From Spirometra erinaceieuropaei (taxonomy: Eukaryota > Platyhelminthes > Cestoda > Diphyllobothriidea > Diphyllobothriidae), in the NCBI GenBank assembly GCA_902702965.1, contig CACRXP010000630.1:69526-133525 (forward strand): a stretch of 64,000 bases of DNA, written 5' to 3'. A program made the position numbers and the translations under genes. This document shows, piece by piece, positions 37,968 to 51,358 of the stretch. Position 1 is the first letter of the stretch. Every line of letters begins with the position of its first letter. Under the pieces are notes generated by a model. It ran no database searches and was not told the origin of the DNA. It worked only from the letters and a program-made list of their open reading frames with translations.

Positions 37968-40900
37968 CGAGTTATGTGTAAATTGAACACTTGGAATTGC
38001 AAATTTGCGTTAAGGCAGAAATAGAACGAAGGAGTATACCGATATTGTAAGCCAGATAATCAACAGCTTTATTTTTAAACATTTTCCCTTTTCCAAAATT
38101 TCAGGCGCTGCAAAAAACGAACGAGGATGTATGTCTTATAGAAGAAAAATGGGAAATTTTCCGTGAAATGTCTAGACATGTTTTAAATTAAAGGGGAACT
38201 CCCGAGTGTTCTAATAATAATGATGATAATAATAGGTATGTAAATCCATAGATGGGATAGGATCGTCTAAGTAACCCGTGCAGCGATTTACTCAATCTTC
38301 GCAAAACCGCAATACCGATAACCTTTTCGAATGTCTCCATATCGTACTGAACTCCTTACAAGAGAACGGACAAAAATCCTAGTAGGAAATTTGCCATTGT
38401 GAAGTATGCAATATTTCGGCTTAAAACGGGTTCAGGTTTTAGGTCTTTTACAGATTTTTTCGATTTTTCACACACGGTTGAGCAGCAATGTTTCTCGACA
38501 TCAATTAGTGCTCTTTGTACCTTTTTTAGTGAATCGAAAACATTTATGGAAATAATCTTACTAAGGACTGAAATTAGCGCTTCCACCGACTCAAAATCCT
38601 CTAAAGTGCAAATGATATGTTGGTGGATAAAAGTTTTGCTGTTTGTTTGAAATAAAACATTCTAGCCTTAAAAAGGCCTGAGCTGCAAAATTTCTGCCAA
38701 AATAAGCGGTTTAAAAATTTATATGAAAAGCAGATGCCCCTGTACAAACGTTAAGTAGCATTGATTTTTGCGATTACTTGCCTAGGTCGGGGGAGTGAAA
38801 ACTCAGCTTAAGGCGGTAATATTCGCAGGTATGGTTAAAGTGAGGTTGTTTGCTGTCACCATTACAGGAGTTTTGGACTACGGTTGCCCACTCAACTGTC
38901 CGTTTCAGCTTTCTGGGTAGGATATGAATGGGTTGACCTATATCGTATAGAGGGGGGGGGCGTTGGAAATCGGAGACCTAAAGTATGCATGCAAAAATAA
39001 ATATTTCTCCGGGTTATTCAAAGAAAACGTAACTAAAAAGTCCGTTCTTGTTAACAGTTTTCCGAACTTTCGACTTGTGCTATAATTACTGGACTTAGCT
39101 ACGGATCTTGCGATAATACGCGAAAACTCATTACACCAACACAGACGTTAAACTTTGCCTCATTAACTGCAGTCGTACATGACCCACCTAGAGGAAACGA
39201 GGTACAATAAATTAGAGATTTTTCCCATTTGCCCTCCCACCCTAACGCTGCTGATTCCACTAACCCTCAAGTTGCCTTTATTTTGCCTAGGCCCTTTAGT
39301 CTTCCACGAAAGAATGATTATTTTCCTGGGAGTTCTAATAAAAAGTCATCGTAAATTATCAATAGGCGACACGACTTTCGTTCACAACTAGTTGACAGAG
39401 TTCGAGGGAAAAAATTAAAAAAGAATATGCCATGTGTGCTCCAAGGCATAATCGTGGAAGCGAAGATGTCAGTAAGCGCAATATATGCTGCTTATGGGAG
39501 TTTAAACATAATATTTGCGACATATCCTCGTGTTCATTGAGACTATCATGTCTTGAATAAAATAGGAACCATGTGGCGGGCAAAAACTACATAAATTTTG
39601 GCAAACTCTTCAGGGCAAACAATAAAGTGGGGTTTTTGGCCCTAATTCGCTGGGCGAATAATAATTCGATCATTGGCTCGCTGCGACCTGTACCAGTCCA
39701 AAAGACTCAGCTCACCGTTCGCTTTCTTGTGCCAATGAGTGAACAAACGAGAACAACTGAGATAACTGATATTGGGTTGCAAGATAACGTGCTAGCAGTA
39801 CGGGTCTTAGCTAAAAGCCCAAACACGTGTTTCCCCGATATTCTTCCCCTGTATGGCACAATTGCGAGGAGTTCGGCGGGATAACCGCATAATATTCACT
39901 AACCGCCGACAGGCAGCTATTTGTATATATTATTAGCAAGTTAACAGTTAATTTCTGGAGAAAGTAATGATATAGCATCATTAGTTTCTGGTAAGAACTT
40001 CCTCAGTCTCAATATGCCGTTACTTAGGATGTATTTAATCATTAGGGGTTGAAAATACGTGGTTACAATTAGTGTATGAGCCAAATGTTTTGTTGCATTT
40101 TCCGAAAAAAACAACCTATGATGCAACCTTTAGGGCGATTAATTCTGCTTTTCAGACGGCATACACATAAACAAGGCGCAAATAGCCATACGGAAGTGAC
40201 GCCAAGACGAAAAACACGTGTTCAGTTTTGTCTCCGATACCCAGGTCCGACAACTCCCTGGGGATGACATTGTGACGATACGGTTTTAACCTGGAAGATT
40301 TGTGGACAAATACGAAGAAGTTTTACAGTTTTTTGTTCAAATTGCCGTCGTTGGACCCCTATAAGAAATATTTAAGCAAAGAAGGTCTGATGGTAACTAG
40401 AAAGCTCATCTGGCGTAGAACCAGACAAATCGAAAGATATATCTTCTTTTTGCTCCTTATGACGTAATTTCTTCATGACTGAACACTGTTAAATAAAACC
40501 CTCAACTTACTGCCTCCTTAAACGTTTAATGAGCAGTTCCGCCCTGGATCGGCGAATGAAGTAGTGATTAATTGCAAAAAATTGATTCGGCCTCCGATTT
40601 CGGTTACTCCAAATGGAAACGGACAACTTGTTGTCGACTATTATGGAAAAAACCAGCAAGTTCATATTCGCATCCCAAAACCGTTAGGTCGAGAGAGATA
40701 CTTTATACAAGTAGCAACTGAAACTTGTTTATTGTAGTCAAATTATTTTTATCATTCGAAAAACATCGGGTTCATTTACTTTTGAGGATTTAAAAAACCT
40801 CTGACGGATGCTTTCCTGTGCACTTTATATTTATTTCAATGTCGTACTTTATAATTTGTTTCTTGTCTATGTCGTTCATATTGCAAACTTTATTATCCCT

Positions 40901-43900
40901 TAGGTTCCTTCCTTGGTCGCAAATTACCCTCTGATTAGAAATATACTTACCATGCACTTTATACCTATTTACTAGTCTTTGTCAGGCAATGAAATAATTA
41001 TAACTGCTCGAGGCATTTCGTTGCCGAATGTCAGTTTGTCTAGCTTAGCATTACTGTAGTTGGTCTGCCTACCATCCCCTCCCTCCAGGTCTCCAAATTC
41101 CTGTTCCCACTCCTCCTCTCACAACATGTACATTGCACAGGTAATAGTCTCTCAGCCCTCCGCTTTGATCACATTTTGATGTTGTGGTGTTAGTAGGGGA
41201 GGTGGGGGAAAATCAGGCCTTAAATCATTATGGCGCAATAGTAATTTTGTTTATTTATGCAGCCATGGGTTGCCGTTATTCTTGTGCACTCGTTAAGATG
41301 CCAGCAGTTGCGTAGCAGCCATGACTTTGATGTCCGCCGAAACAATCCTAACTAGGGAAGTGGTAAGATGTTATTCTGGTCAAATGTTTGCGGATTATTT
41401 AGTGCATTACATCTAGTATAGTAACCTGAATTCCCCTAAATGTAAACATTTGAATTGAAATTGAAAACGCTGATAGTAAGCAGGCGAGGTTTGACGGACG
41501 TGCTTCCTAGACTGGCGTGGGAAAGAATTCGAAGAATATAATAAAACTTATTATCCAAACGAAAACAGTTGAAGGCAAGAACATACATAAAGGTCAATCG
41601 CGTTGCGTTTGACAACAGAAAATAGTGCACACTGTTCACAGAAAGCTCCAAAACAGCACGCAGAAAATCATTTTTGGGAATTACGCAATACGGTAATGGT
41701 CAGAAAGTGCGTTTGGCGCTACGAGGGTCTCAGAAAATCTTCTGTAAGTTGCCTCCCGGTAATCGTTCTCTGATCTGCTTCGTCTTGCTTCCGGTTGCTC
41801 TATTTTTTGAACTGTGACAGCAGAGGTTCAACAACCTAGCTTTCTTGGCCGCTGGCGGATAATAAAAAAAGCAAGAAAAGTGTCCGTTTGCATGATAGAG
41901 TTATTGAATAATCAAGTTTATCTCAAGATGGTTAAATTTTCTTTACTACGACAATTAAACTTAAGAAGATGTTTAATTTTGTCTAAAAAGCAAACCTTTG
42001 TAAAGCCACTGACAGTGTCCTGTGTAAGAGGGACTATTAAAGGCTGCATTCCAACCAAACGGAAAACTGCTATTAATATTTCTTAGCAGTGATTCAGTTT
42101 TTCCGGTGACATGTTTTAGTCTTACGTACTAGACTTCAGAATCCAGCCTTTTCTTTTTATCATCTGTCAGTTAAAATTTATTGTTCGATTGTAGCACTAT
42201 GTAGACTGAAAAGGCATTGAGGAATAACAAAGAATCGGGGCAATGGAAACTGTTTTTTGGTAAAATGCGAACATTTGTTCGTCACTATGGCCTAATCAGC
42301 TTTTTATAAACCTATGTTATACCCCCTGCCCTTCATGCGGTGCGTTTTGCCAGATTAGAATTTCGACTGGGAAATAACGTGATGTTCATTCATGAACAGC
42401 AAACATTTCGCAGAAATTAATGTATGTAAGGTGATGTAATCGGAGTTCTTTTGACTTAAGCGAGAACAGGTTTGTCAGGGAGACTGCGAAGCTCCTTGCC
42501 ACCTAAACCCCCAGTCACTGCGGGCGCCTCATTCGATGTGCAAAAGCTTGTGCCGGCTGTAACCTGAAGCTCCAAGGCAAATCAAAAGATCAATATCCCC
42601 TTTAAAACGTAGTTTAAATGAAAGAAAGTATATCTTATATGGAGTTAAATGGTTATTAGTAGAAAGGACACTTTAGGGATCCTTTTTCGTTGAAGTCAGA
42701 TTTTAAGGTTTGGTGCGCATGCAAACATAAACGCCTTATTTTTCTTTAAATAAAAGACTGGCAAGGAATCGAAATCATTGGTGCGCTCTCGGTCGGTTTA
42801 AGTTAAATCACTGAAATTGCAATCTAAGTGCACAGAGACAAAGCCCAGCGAGTCTGGAGTATTAATTCATGATTCACTTGCTCTCTGTAGCTGGCCCTAT
42901 TGCATGTCGTTCCGACGTTTGTGAATTTCGAAAGTGTTTTGGGGTATGGGAGACCAACAACATAAAACAAGCAAGAACATTCTATTTTTATCTGCTCTCC
43001 TATGCCAGTACATTACTACAGGGTAGTTTACTACCCTGCTAAATATTTCTGTTATATTTTTTGGACAGCCACGTCCTAAATTATCTGTTAAATTGACAGT
43101 GCTTTATAAAGATCTACCCAATCGAAAACTCGATGTACCAACTTCGCGCTGTTTCTAAATAATGGACTAGCTGAAGCAGAAATATCACCCTAGATATATG
43201 AGAAAATATGTTTATGAAATAATTCAGGAATAAAAGAACAATAGTCAAACTCTTCCAGACAAACGAATGGACTATTTACAGGTAATCTAAACAGGTGAAA
43301 ACAAAAAACTATATCTTACGTCGGTATCCCCTTACTGATTGCTCCAGATGCGGACTAAGACGGCTGTGAATCGGAACCTTAAAAGCAGCCGTGTAAGAAG
43401 AATTCTGAGACTTTGACCCCTGCTTATCATTATTGCTATCTTTATTAGGGAAATCTACACGCCTAAGATTGCTAAGTAAGTTTTATCAACTAGTTTTAGG
43501 GTACACTATTGTCTTCTTATCGGATTAATCGCGACAACGTTATCACAAACGACCGCTTTGGTTGTCAGCACTCAATTTCCAATCATTGTGATAAGTTCCC
43601 TTTTCGCTTTAAAAAATAGCTCACACAACAAGAGTGAGAAAGAAGCTTTTCTTATAAATCAGGACCATCACAGAATTTCTTTTGCATACAAGGTAAAAAA
43701 TGACCACCTACGGCTTGCACAGAGGGAGACGATGCATTGGAAACTAAAATATACCTTCGGATAAACGAATACACTCCACGCCTTGAAATATGTCTTAATT
43801 TTCAGTTACTTTGTGAGGCGAATTTCGAACATAAACAAGCTTGTTGGTTTAAACGCTGGTTTAAAAATTCTGGCTAGTTAACATGGTATAGTCAGTACTA

Positions 43901-44910
43901 TGATTTATTCTGGATACTAAATAGTTTTCCCATATATATTGTCCAAGTAAACGTCGGTGAACATGTTTAGCACTTAGTAAAGACGTGGAAGCCCTATTTG
44001 CACTCGTTTGAAAAGAAGCATTTGAGAGAATTGAAACTGTGGAGGAAAGATCGGTGTTTTGCAATTTTTAATGAGAGCCGTCCTTCATTTTCTGTGTCTG
44101 AACAGTCAAGGCAACTTTTCATGTTTTTTGGTAAAAAGAAATAAACCGGCCTTGTTTTAAAGTGCATAAACTGACCTCTTCAACTCATTTGCGGTCAACG
44201 ATCTACCTGTAAATGTCAGAAACTTGCCATCACTTCCCAAGGAGCCTTTTGATTGCCATTAAGTTCCCAATAATATTCTCTCATTTCGCTATTTATGTTA
44301 GCTGATCAACGTGTTCCACAAATGGTATAGCGTGGAGAAAGGCGTAAAAATTTGCACTGCTTGATAAGCATTGACCGGAAGCCACGCAAAGGACCAACGT
44401 GCCTAACGAGAAGGACCTAGACTTTTGCGCCGAGGAATTAATCGGTCTGAGGTGCAATATACAGAAATCAACAACGGACGCTCTTGATAGCTAAGGGCAA
44501 GGAATTAACTCGAAGTAAACTTACGACAGTAAAAGCGATCTCTGGGACTGGAAACTAAACAGATATTTCTACCGCCAGCACTACTGCGTACGGTATGTCC
44601 TCCATCGATTTACTAATTCGTGCTAGCTAGTACCTGCGCTGTCAAGTATGGTCTGTCGTGTTACCTAAGCATATACTACTGGCTGCCTGTTAGCAGTTTA
44701 TGAGTATTACACAGTTATTCCGCTGTGACTGATGGACTTCGGCCCAAATATGCATGTCGAAATTTAGTTTGAGCCTATAAGTGCCAAACAAACTGCTTCA
44801 CTCCAAGTTGGCGATTCATTTCTGAGGAAATGGTAAAGCTACAATTTCGGAGCTATTGTATCTACCCAAAAGCATATAGGGGACGCAGGGGGACACACTG
44901 ATAAACTGAA

Positions 44911-44920
44911 CCCCCCCCCC
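44911..44920 (+). repeat. Poly-C run (10)
   Basis: Ten consecutive C bases are followed by ACAGCTGTG. This is a simple homopolymer with no other context. Confidence 0.95.
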
Positions 44921-47900
44921 ACAGCTGTGCCATGCAGCGGCAGAATACTGACCAAACACGTGTCTGGACTTTTAGTTAGTACCTATGCAGTCAAGTGGGG
45001 GTAAATCGTGCCATCTCTGTATGTGCTGGGAAGACAAACGGTTATTAGTCGGTACGGAACTATTTGACAGGCGGAGGAGAATTAAACGTTGAAAAATAGG
45101 AAAACAGCTCCATATAAGATACAGTTTTTGGACCATTTGAGAAGGTTATTGCTCTTAGAATGAAGTTATTTTTTCGTCTTATCCCTCAACAGCAGAAAAC
45201 TAAACATTCTTGGATTTTTTACAGTAGCAATTACTCATAATATGAGCGTCGTATATTCATAATTTCCGCAGCTTAATCTTCGTCGACATAAGTATTTTGG
45301 CGCCATCAGTTGCTTTGTACCTGAGTTTATGCAGATCAGCTTCCTATTTTGTTTCTTGCTACTTATGGGGACAAGAGACACGCAGAATCCTGATAAATAG
45401 AGACATTGTCACATTCACTTATCTCATTCAAATATTTCCTTAGAATACGTCTTTGTTGGCATAAGACTTATCCGTGTCTTACCTACAAAAGATAGGGAAT
45501 TAAATTAACGTTGGGGAGATACGGTTAATTATTACTGCTCTTAAAACTGTTGTTTTGAGAGGTCGATGAAGTCAGAGGGACGACTTTTAGTCAAATGTCC
45601 ACAAGTCTTTACTTAAAAACACGGATTAGGGTTTCAAATTACGACTGATTCGGTTCAAGTAACTTCAATTTCTTTTAAAAAATAATTGCAGTTGCCAAGA
45701 TCTGCGCTTCCTTATCTATTGCTTTTTGAGGTTAATTGCTTTAGGTAAATCCAGTTGAGTAGGATGGACCGCTCTGAACATACGCCAATGAAATTAACTG
45801 AACTGTGTAACCTCTGTCACACAGATTTAACCGCCTGTCCTTGGCTGCCGCACAGAAGAAATATTAAAAAGGCTAACACGCACGAGACCTTTCTCAACTG
45901 TCTTCTACGAAAAAGTTGTGTTTGCTTAGAATATTTGTACAAACCTGAGAGTTAAATCGTCAAATTTCATGACTTCCCCCGTAGGCTTCACGGAGTGGAG
46001 GCGGCGCTTGCAACTTACGCTACGTACACCGCACTCTCTCATCTCCACCAACTTCCCTCTAATAGCAAGACAGCATCACGGCGGCCGGAGGTGGATGCAG
46101 GTCCAGCGGCCAACAAAGCGAAACAGCGCACGTGCCACACATGACCTGGTCGCCGCACAATGTATCAGGCTTCAGTGAGTACGGCTCGGATCTCAAACAC
46201 GTGGTAGTGTCAATAGGCCACATTAAAAGGGAGTCACTGCAGCCTGACTTTCAGTCCTTCAGTTGTCCTCAAAATACCCCCATGAGGATCGAATTATCTA
46301 GTCAGTTGGCAGGCTTCCAGTCCATGAATTTTAGCGCTAGCGATAAATTTATACGTGTCTAATTTATTGCAGTGAGGAATGCACGGGCATCCCATGAAGA
46401 TGGATTTCCCGAAGTCAGCCTCAATCTCTCTTCCCTCTCCCATACCTCAGTCGACTGGCCGAGCCTCTCTACCGAATAGGGATGGGATTGGAGGCAGTGG
46501 CTGAGCGAAATAAACATCTCGTTTACGTGCACCAGGGTGCATTAAAGGGCATGTTTCCCACGTAAGTTAGACGTGAATTTATCGGCATGCCACACTTTTT
46601 TCGTCATATCGGCGATGACAAAGTGGATCGCTTGCTTGCGGTGGGTATAGAAATGGCGTTACTTGAGTAGCGTACATGTGTGTTGTGTAGGTTCATATCT
46701 AATGTCGGGAAGTTTGTGCAGGCAGGTTAGAACAGGTGTTCTGATGGGAGGTGGACTGCGGGTGTTCGTCTAAGATTATTTGGAAGGCACGTATGACTAA
46801 ATAGACCTATGGAATGGTCAAATTTCCTCGTGTGGTATGGGCAGGAGAGGTTGGAACGACAGTATATGTTGGGGGTTACAGAAATTGATTCACCGGTCTC
46901 ATAGAGACAAATTCGCAAGTAGTCGAACAGGTTGGTGAGTGGTGTACATGGCCGTCTGATCAGTATGTGGCTGTGGCTACGTAGCTGATGGTGGCGACAA
47001 TGCTAGTAATGTAGACACAAGTTAAAGTGGATTTGGTAGAAAAGGTCTTAAAGGAGGTTTCGAGGTTCGGACATAAGTTGGTTATGGTGATACTGCAGCG
47101 AATGGACAAATGCTGTGCCAGAATGTGCATTTTCAGTCCGATGGCCTGTGTAGAACATGGGGATGCGGGCAAGGTGTTTGTTCCGTATGTTGTTTCGAAC
47201 GCTTTTTTGCGCCCACCAGTATTGGTCAGTGCACCAACGGTGTGGTTTATCAGCAATTTTAGGCCATTTTTATAGCCTCTCCTCGCAAGAGAGACGGCAG
47301 CCCTACTAGATAGGGCTGCTTAGCCATTCCAGTTGGCTGCCGAATTCTGCTATGGGTCACGGCTATTGTTTAGTGAAAGACGACCCGAGTTAGCATGAGC
47401 CGCCTAGGGGAATGCATGTCGTCCTCATTTAATGGTAATTTTTGCGGGTGAAGTGGGGTTTTTGGGGATTGTTTCAGGGAACACCGGGGTATAAAGACAT
47501 GCATACGCAGGACGCCCTCATCCGATCTGGTCTATTAGTTAATGAGGTTAACTGAGGCGCGGCCGTTGTGCTACGTAAGGTTTCATTGAGCCATTAACTA
47601 AAGGGGGTGCTGGGGCGGTCCATGTAGAAGCATCTACCAGGTTCACCCAAGCGTTTGGCGGGACAATCAGTGTATTTTTTTAAATATCTGGTCGTGCTTA
47701 CGATAACATTTCCAGGCGGTGTCGCCATACATCTACATGTCTAAATGTTACCAACAATGTGTCTGCAGGAGGGCATCCTCGTCAACGTAAAGTCGTTTAT
47801 CGTCCATCGACGAGCCTGGAATGACCGTAAGGCTGCGACGCTAATCCCCGGCCAGGAAACCCCATACACCCCTCAACAAAAACAAGGCCGGTCTGTCGCA

Positions 47901-50272
47901 TCAACATTCTCCGCTTAGAGTAAAATGTCAGGGATTTAAGACTTAGCAGATTAAGTATCATCAATTAATTCATCTTTACTGATACATCATATTTTTTTAT
48001 TCCCACGTCGTGCAGACTGTAAAAATAGATAGTTTAAACGGGAGCTTCGAACCATGTTTCACTCGAACCGATTTTAACAATTAACTGAGCCTGGTTGTCG
48101 CATTCTGGCATTCTAAACTTTGCTACTTTGGATTACTTTGACTTCCTTGGTTGTGTTTGACCGTTCCTTTTTAAATCTTTAGCGAAATACTGACGTCAAT
48201 CTCTCCCATAGCGGTTACTACCAAATGCTCCACAAGATTTAGACTACTTAAATACTAAAATTTTGAAGTAGCTGCCACCAACTCAAGCACATATTAACGT
48301 AATCACAACTTAGGCGAAGCAATACAACGATAAAAGAGAGAAAGCAGGTGATGCACTATGACCTCATCTCCAGACGGCAAGCTTTCATTGTTTAAAATTT
48401 GGAAAAGATTTGCAATAGCTTTGACAATTTCTGCTTCTTATATAGACCCAAAGTAAACCAACATTTCGAGTCGGGCCTCCAGGTCGAATGTAAACTCCTT
48501 TTTTTCGTCAGTTCACCAATATAGGCCTCTCACTGAATTTCTCCACAGGATTAAATATGCCCCACGACGACGCTTCTGAATGCCCACTTTTCAAGGTAAG
48601 ATCCCTTTAATGGTTTTATACTACAACGTGGTCTTTATGGACTTCGTCCGAGCCAGACAGGCAGCATCCTTTATTCTCCGATTCATTTTGAACATTTCAT
48701 CTCTTATGCAGCTTCTAGATAGGAAAATTAATCTGGTACTTCAAACAAATAAGCTCCTGCCTATTTCAGTTATCCCTTGCCTATTTTGAGCACTGTATGT
48801 ATCATGTCACAAAATATGCTGACATTGATAGAATCGGCACTCAAGCAATTAAGTAAATCGGTGTTCTATACGCTCAACGGGCTTTTAGACAGACCTGAAG
48901 TTTGATATGTATCAGTGCGAGCACAGTCTAATGATTATCATTATCACGAAATGGCCCCCAATAGGAACACGAAAACCCCTTGTTGGAGCAGCAAAATAAC
49001 ATTCTTATAATCCTGGTTGCCAAGCAACCCAACGCCACAAAAAAGCCTGACAGCCTGGTCCTTCATCCCAAAGCGAATTTTAATGCTGTTTTCCAACATA
49101 CCTGAACTGCATCGTCTGGGATCAACCCAAACTTTTTTAAATATTCAAACTGACAGGACTGTTCTTCAGATCGGTTATTCCTTCGTTTACTGGATTTCTA
49201 CCAAATCTCTAAATAGGAATGATCACTCCTCTACTAAACAGACGCCTCATTGAAAATGTATGTTCGATAGAAAAGAAGTCGGAGTTTTCAGTAAGTCAAG
49301 GGCTGATATGAACAAATAAGCAGAGGAGTCTAGCGGAGCCGATGGAGGCTTGATTTCATCTAACCGTTCTCTAAGAAAACTTTCAAAACATTTTTGGGGC
49401 AGAAGAACGGGCGTAGGCATCTATTCCATATATCCAACTGATGAATAGTGCGCCCGATCCCGTCTTGCTTCGATGTTTCACCCCTCCGATCTAGAGACCG
49501 ATATCTTTACCTCACGGTCATTGTGCAACGCCCTAAACAACCGACCACATGGAACTTACTTCGTACAATACACCATGGGCGATATGTTTAATTCACTTAC
49601 GTATGCTCTCACATTTCACTCGATCCCACTTCGCCCCCAGTCAGTCATAAGCGACACGCTAGATATCGCGTAAAAAGCACCGCCAAACTTCACACACTCT
49701 AAGAGAAGAGAGCTTAACGAAACAGGATAAAAGTGCTGCAAAAACAGTAGTAAAGGTCAGAAAGGTTCCACTGGATTTGTCTGTTATATAGTCATCGCCA
49801 CCCAGGCTGTATATAAAACTCAGGGTAAGAAAATGTGGTGAAGAGGAATGGATGATGCAGCGGAGCATTTTTTTATTGTTTCGAACTCGTCTAGGAATCC
49901 GTCTTCAGTGATAGTAACAGCAACAGAGCAAGCAACAGTTTGAAAGTCCCGAACATTAAATAAAATGCTCCGATGCTCGACTCCCCTTCTTCTTCACTTA
50001 TACATACTCCTGGAACTCGAACTTTCACCTTCATTTAAGAAAATCTGGGCTTCGAACCCACGAAAACCATGTCCGTACCAGTGTCCTGATAGTTTTACAG
50101 CGTGCATGGTTATTTGTAGTAAAGAACTTAAACGTTCAATCCGAGCTGGATCTAACCCACTATCTCTTATCACTCCCACACACCCGCATTTTCCTCAAAT
50201 CAACTTCACTGGGAATGTGTTTAGGCTCAATGGTTGACGCGTGGCGAGGACACTGCCTATTGCCTTTAACAG

Positions 50273-50445
50273 AGGCGCCTGGATCTCAAAGAATTGAGAG
50301 GTTTAATAAAAAGCATATTGAGCAGGATTTTCTGAAATCTAACCACCACCCCAAAGGAGGACGGAGTTATCCTGTTGGCTGCCATCTACGACCATGCACG
50401 CTTCTTGGCAGACTCAAGCGTGACCGATTCGTTCTAGTGAGGAAG
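50273..50445 (+). pseudogene. Captured exon-like segment, copy A (unidentified protein)
   Basis: The 173 bp segment is preceded by TTGCCTTTAACAG (acceptor) and followed by GTATGAAG (donor). It is open throughout and encodes about 57 residues with motifs IERFNKKHIEQDF, YPVGCHLRP and LLGRLKR. The copy at 62740-62568 has the same length, the same splice sites and no indels. Of the roughly nine codon differences between copies, about seven change the amino acid, which argues against ongoing purifying selection. Just upstream of the acceptor the copies differ by an indel, consistent with non-coding sequence there. I do not recognise the protein; a small basic protein such as a ribosomal protein is possible but unsupported. 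Confidence 0.5.
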
Positions 50446-50477
50446 GTATGAAGTAATGTTATAATATTCAGTACTGT

Positions 50478-51356
50478 ACAGAATAATCTTAAAATATATC
50501 GGTCACGTCAGGATTTCAGATTCAAACAAGCTTTTTGCTGGCTGCTGGCAAAAAAATAGACCCTGGTAAATGACTGCACATCTAGTAGGAAGGTTCTCAT
50601 TGATTTTCGATGTCCTTGAAAGTTCAAACATGGTCTACGGAAAACATGCACAGGGGTATCTTTCCTGCGGCCGTTTGGTAGCAAATTGAACTTTCTTCAA
50701 ACTCGATAGTTGGAAAATGGTATTTTTTTGTTTTGAATAACTATACTAATTCGTGCATGATTTTTGACCCGATGTGCTGCTACGCTTGCATTCAGGACAT
50801 TCAAACGACAAGCTGTATATTTTCCGCGCGAGGAAAATTATACATCCTCATATGCTATTAATAATGTCATGAAGGGAACACAAAATTTTGCAGTGGGTCC
50901 GTACTATGTTGCCTGCCTCATAAGCATCACTACTAAAGAGGAATGCAATGGTCTATAAATGGGCATTTTGCAGTCTTAAAGATTCGCGTAGTTTTAACCT
51001 TAAAAACGTTAACTACCCTTGCTTTAAGTAGGAGATTTGAAGACGTAAATCACTCTTAAATGAGCACAAGACAGAATATTTTGTGTTTGGTTTCTCTAAA
51101 ATATTTTTGAATTTATAGAGGCGTCGAAAATCAACTGGAAAAATGCGTACTAAATAGGTAGTCATTTTTGTCGGCAGTCGTTTTCGCTGGCGGCCGCAAT
51201 GAAACTGATTCAAATGCCGGCGTCTTGGAATGATTAAAAAATCTTGAGATTAGGCTCTGCGATTTTTATTATTGCAACCCTTTTTAACTGCTCAGTTTGA
51301 ATCAAAAACACTTTTCAGAATTTCGTTTAACACTTCATGAGATGGTACATCCACTG
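50478..51356 (+). mobile_element. Foldback element copy (in composite unit A)
   Basis: Bounded by TA at 50476-50477 and 51357-51358. The right arm carries the family words: GGCGTCGAAAATCA, AGTCATTTTTGTC, AAATGCCGGCGTCTTGG, AGAATTTCG, and CTTCATGAGATGGTACATCC with CACTG at the end. The left arm has the inverted counterparts, including TTGATTTTCGATGTCC and GGAAAACATGCA near 50620-50650. Its outer left end (CAGAATAATC) is more diverged than in the other copies. It begins 32 bp after the exon-like segment. Confidence 0.65.
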
Positions 51357-51358
51357 TA

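Larger units (their letters stand above)
35604..50063. other. Intergenic DNA upstream of the noggin-like gene
   Basis: No gene is recognised in 14 kb, although regulatory DNA of the noggin-like gene is expected near 35.6 kb. I see no clear TATA box there. Only simple features stand out: a short hairpin at 37.94 kb, homopolymer runs, and a G/T-skewed stretch at about 46.6-47.3 kb. Open frames near 45.8-46.4 kb and 46.7-47.3 kb show no family motif. Confidence 0.5.
50064..51356 (+). mobile_element. Composite unit A: exon-like sequence plus foldback element
   Basis: This 1.29 kb block matches, in inverted orientation, the block at 61583-62940. Shared landmarks in order are CGTACCAGTGTCCTGATAG, CTGGATCTAACCCACTATCT, the 173 bp exon-like segment, and a foldback element. 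Similarity starts abruptly at about 50064 on the left. On the right it stops exactly at the end of the foldback terminal repeat (CACTG at 51352-51356, then TA); beyond that the two loci are unrelated. That boundary suggests that an element end moved the whole block. Confidence 0.75.
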
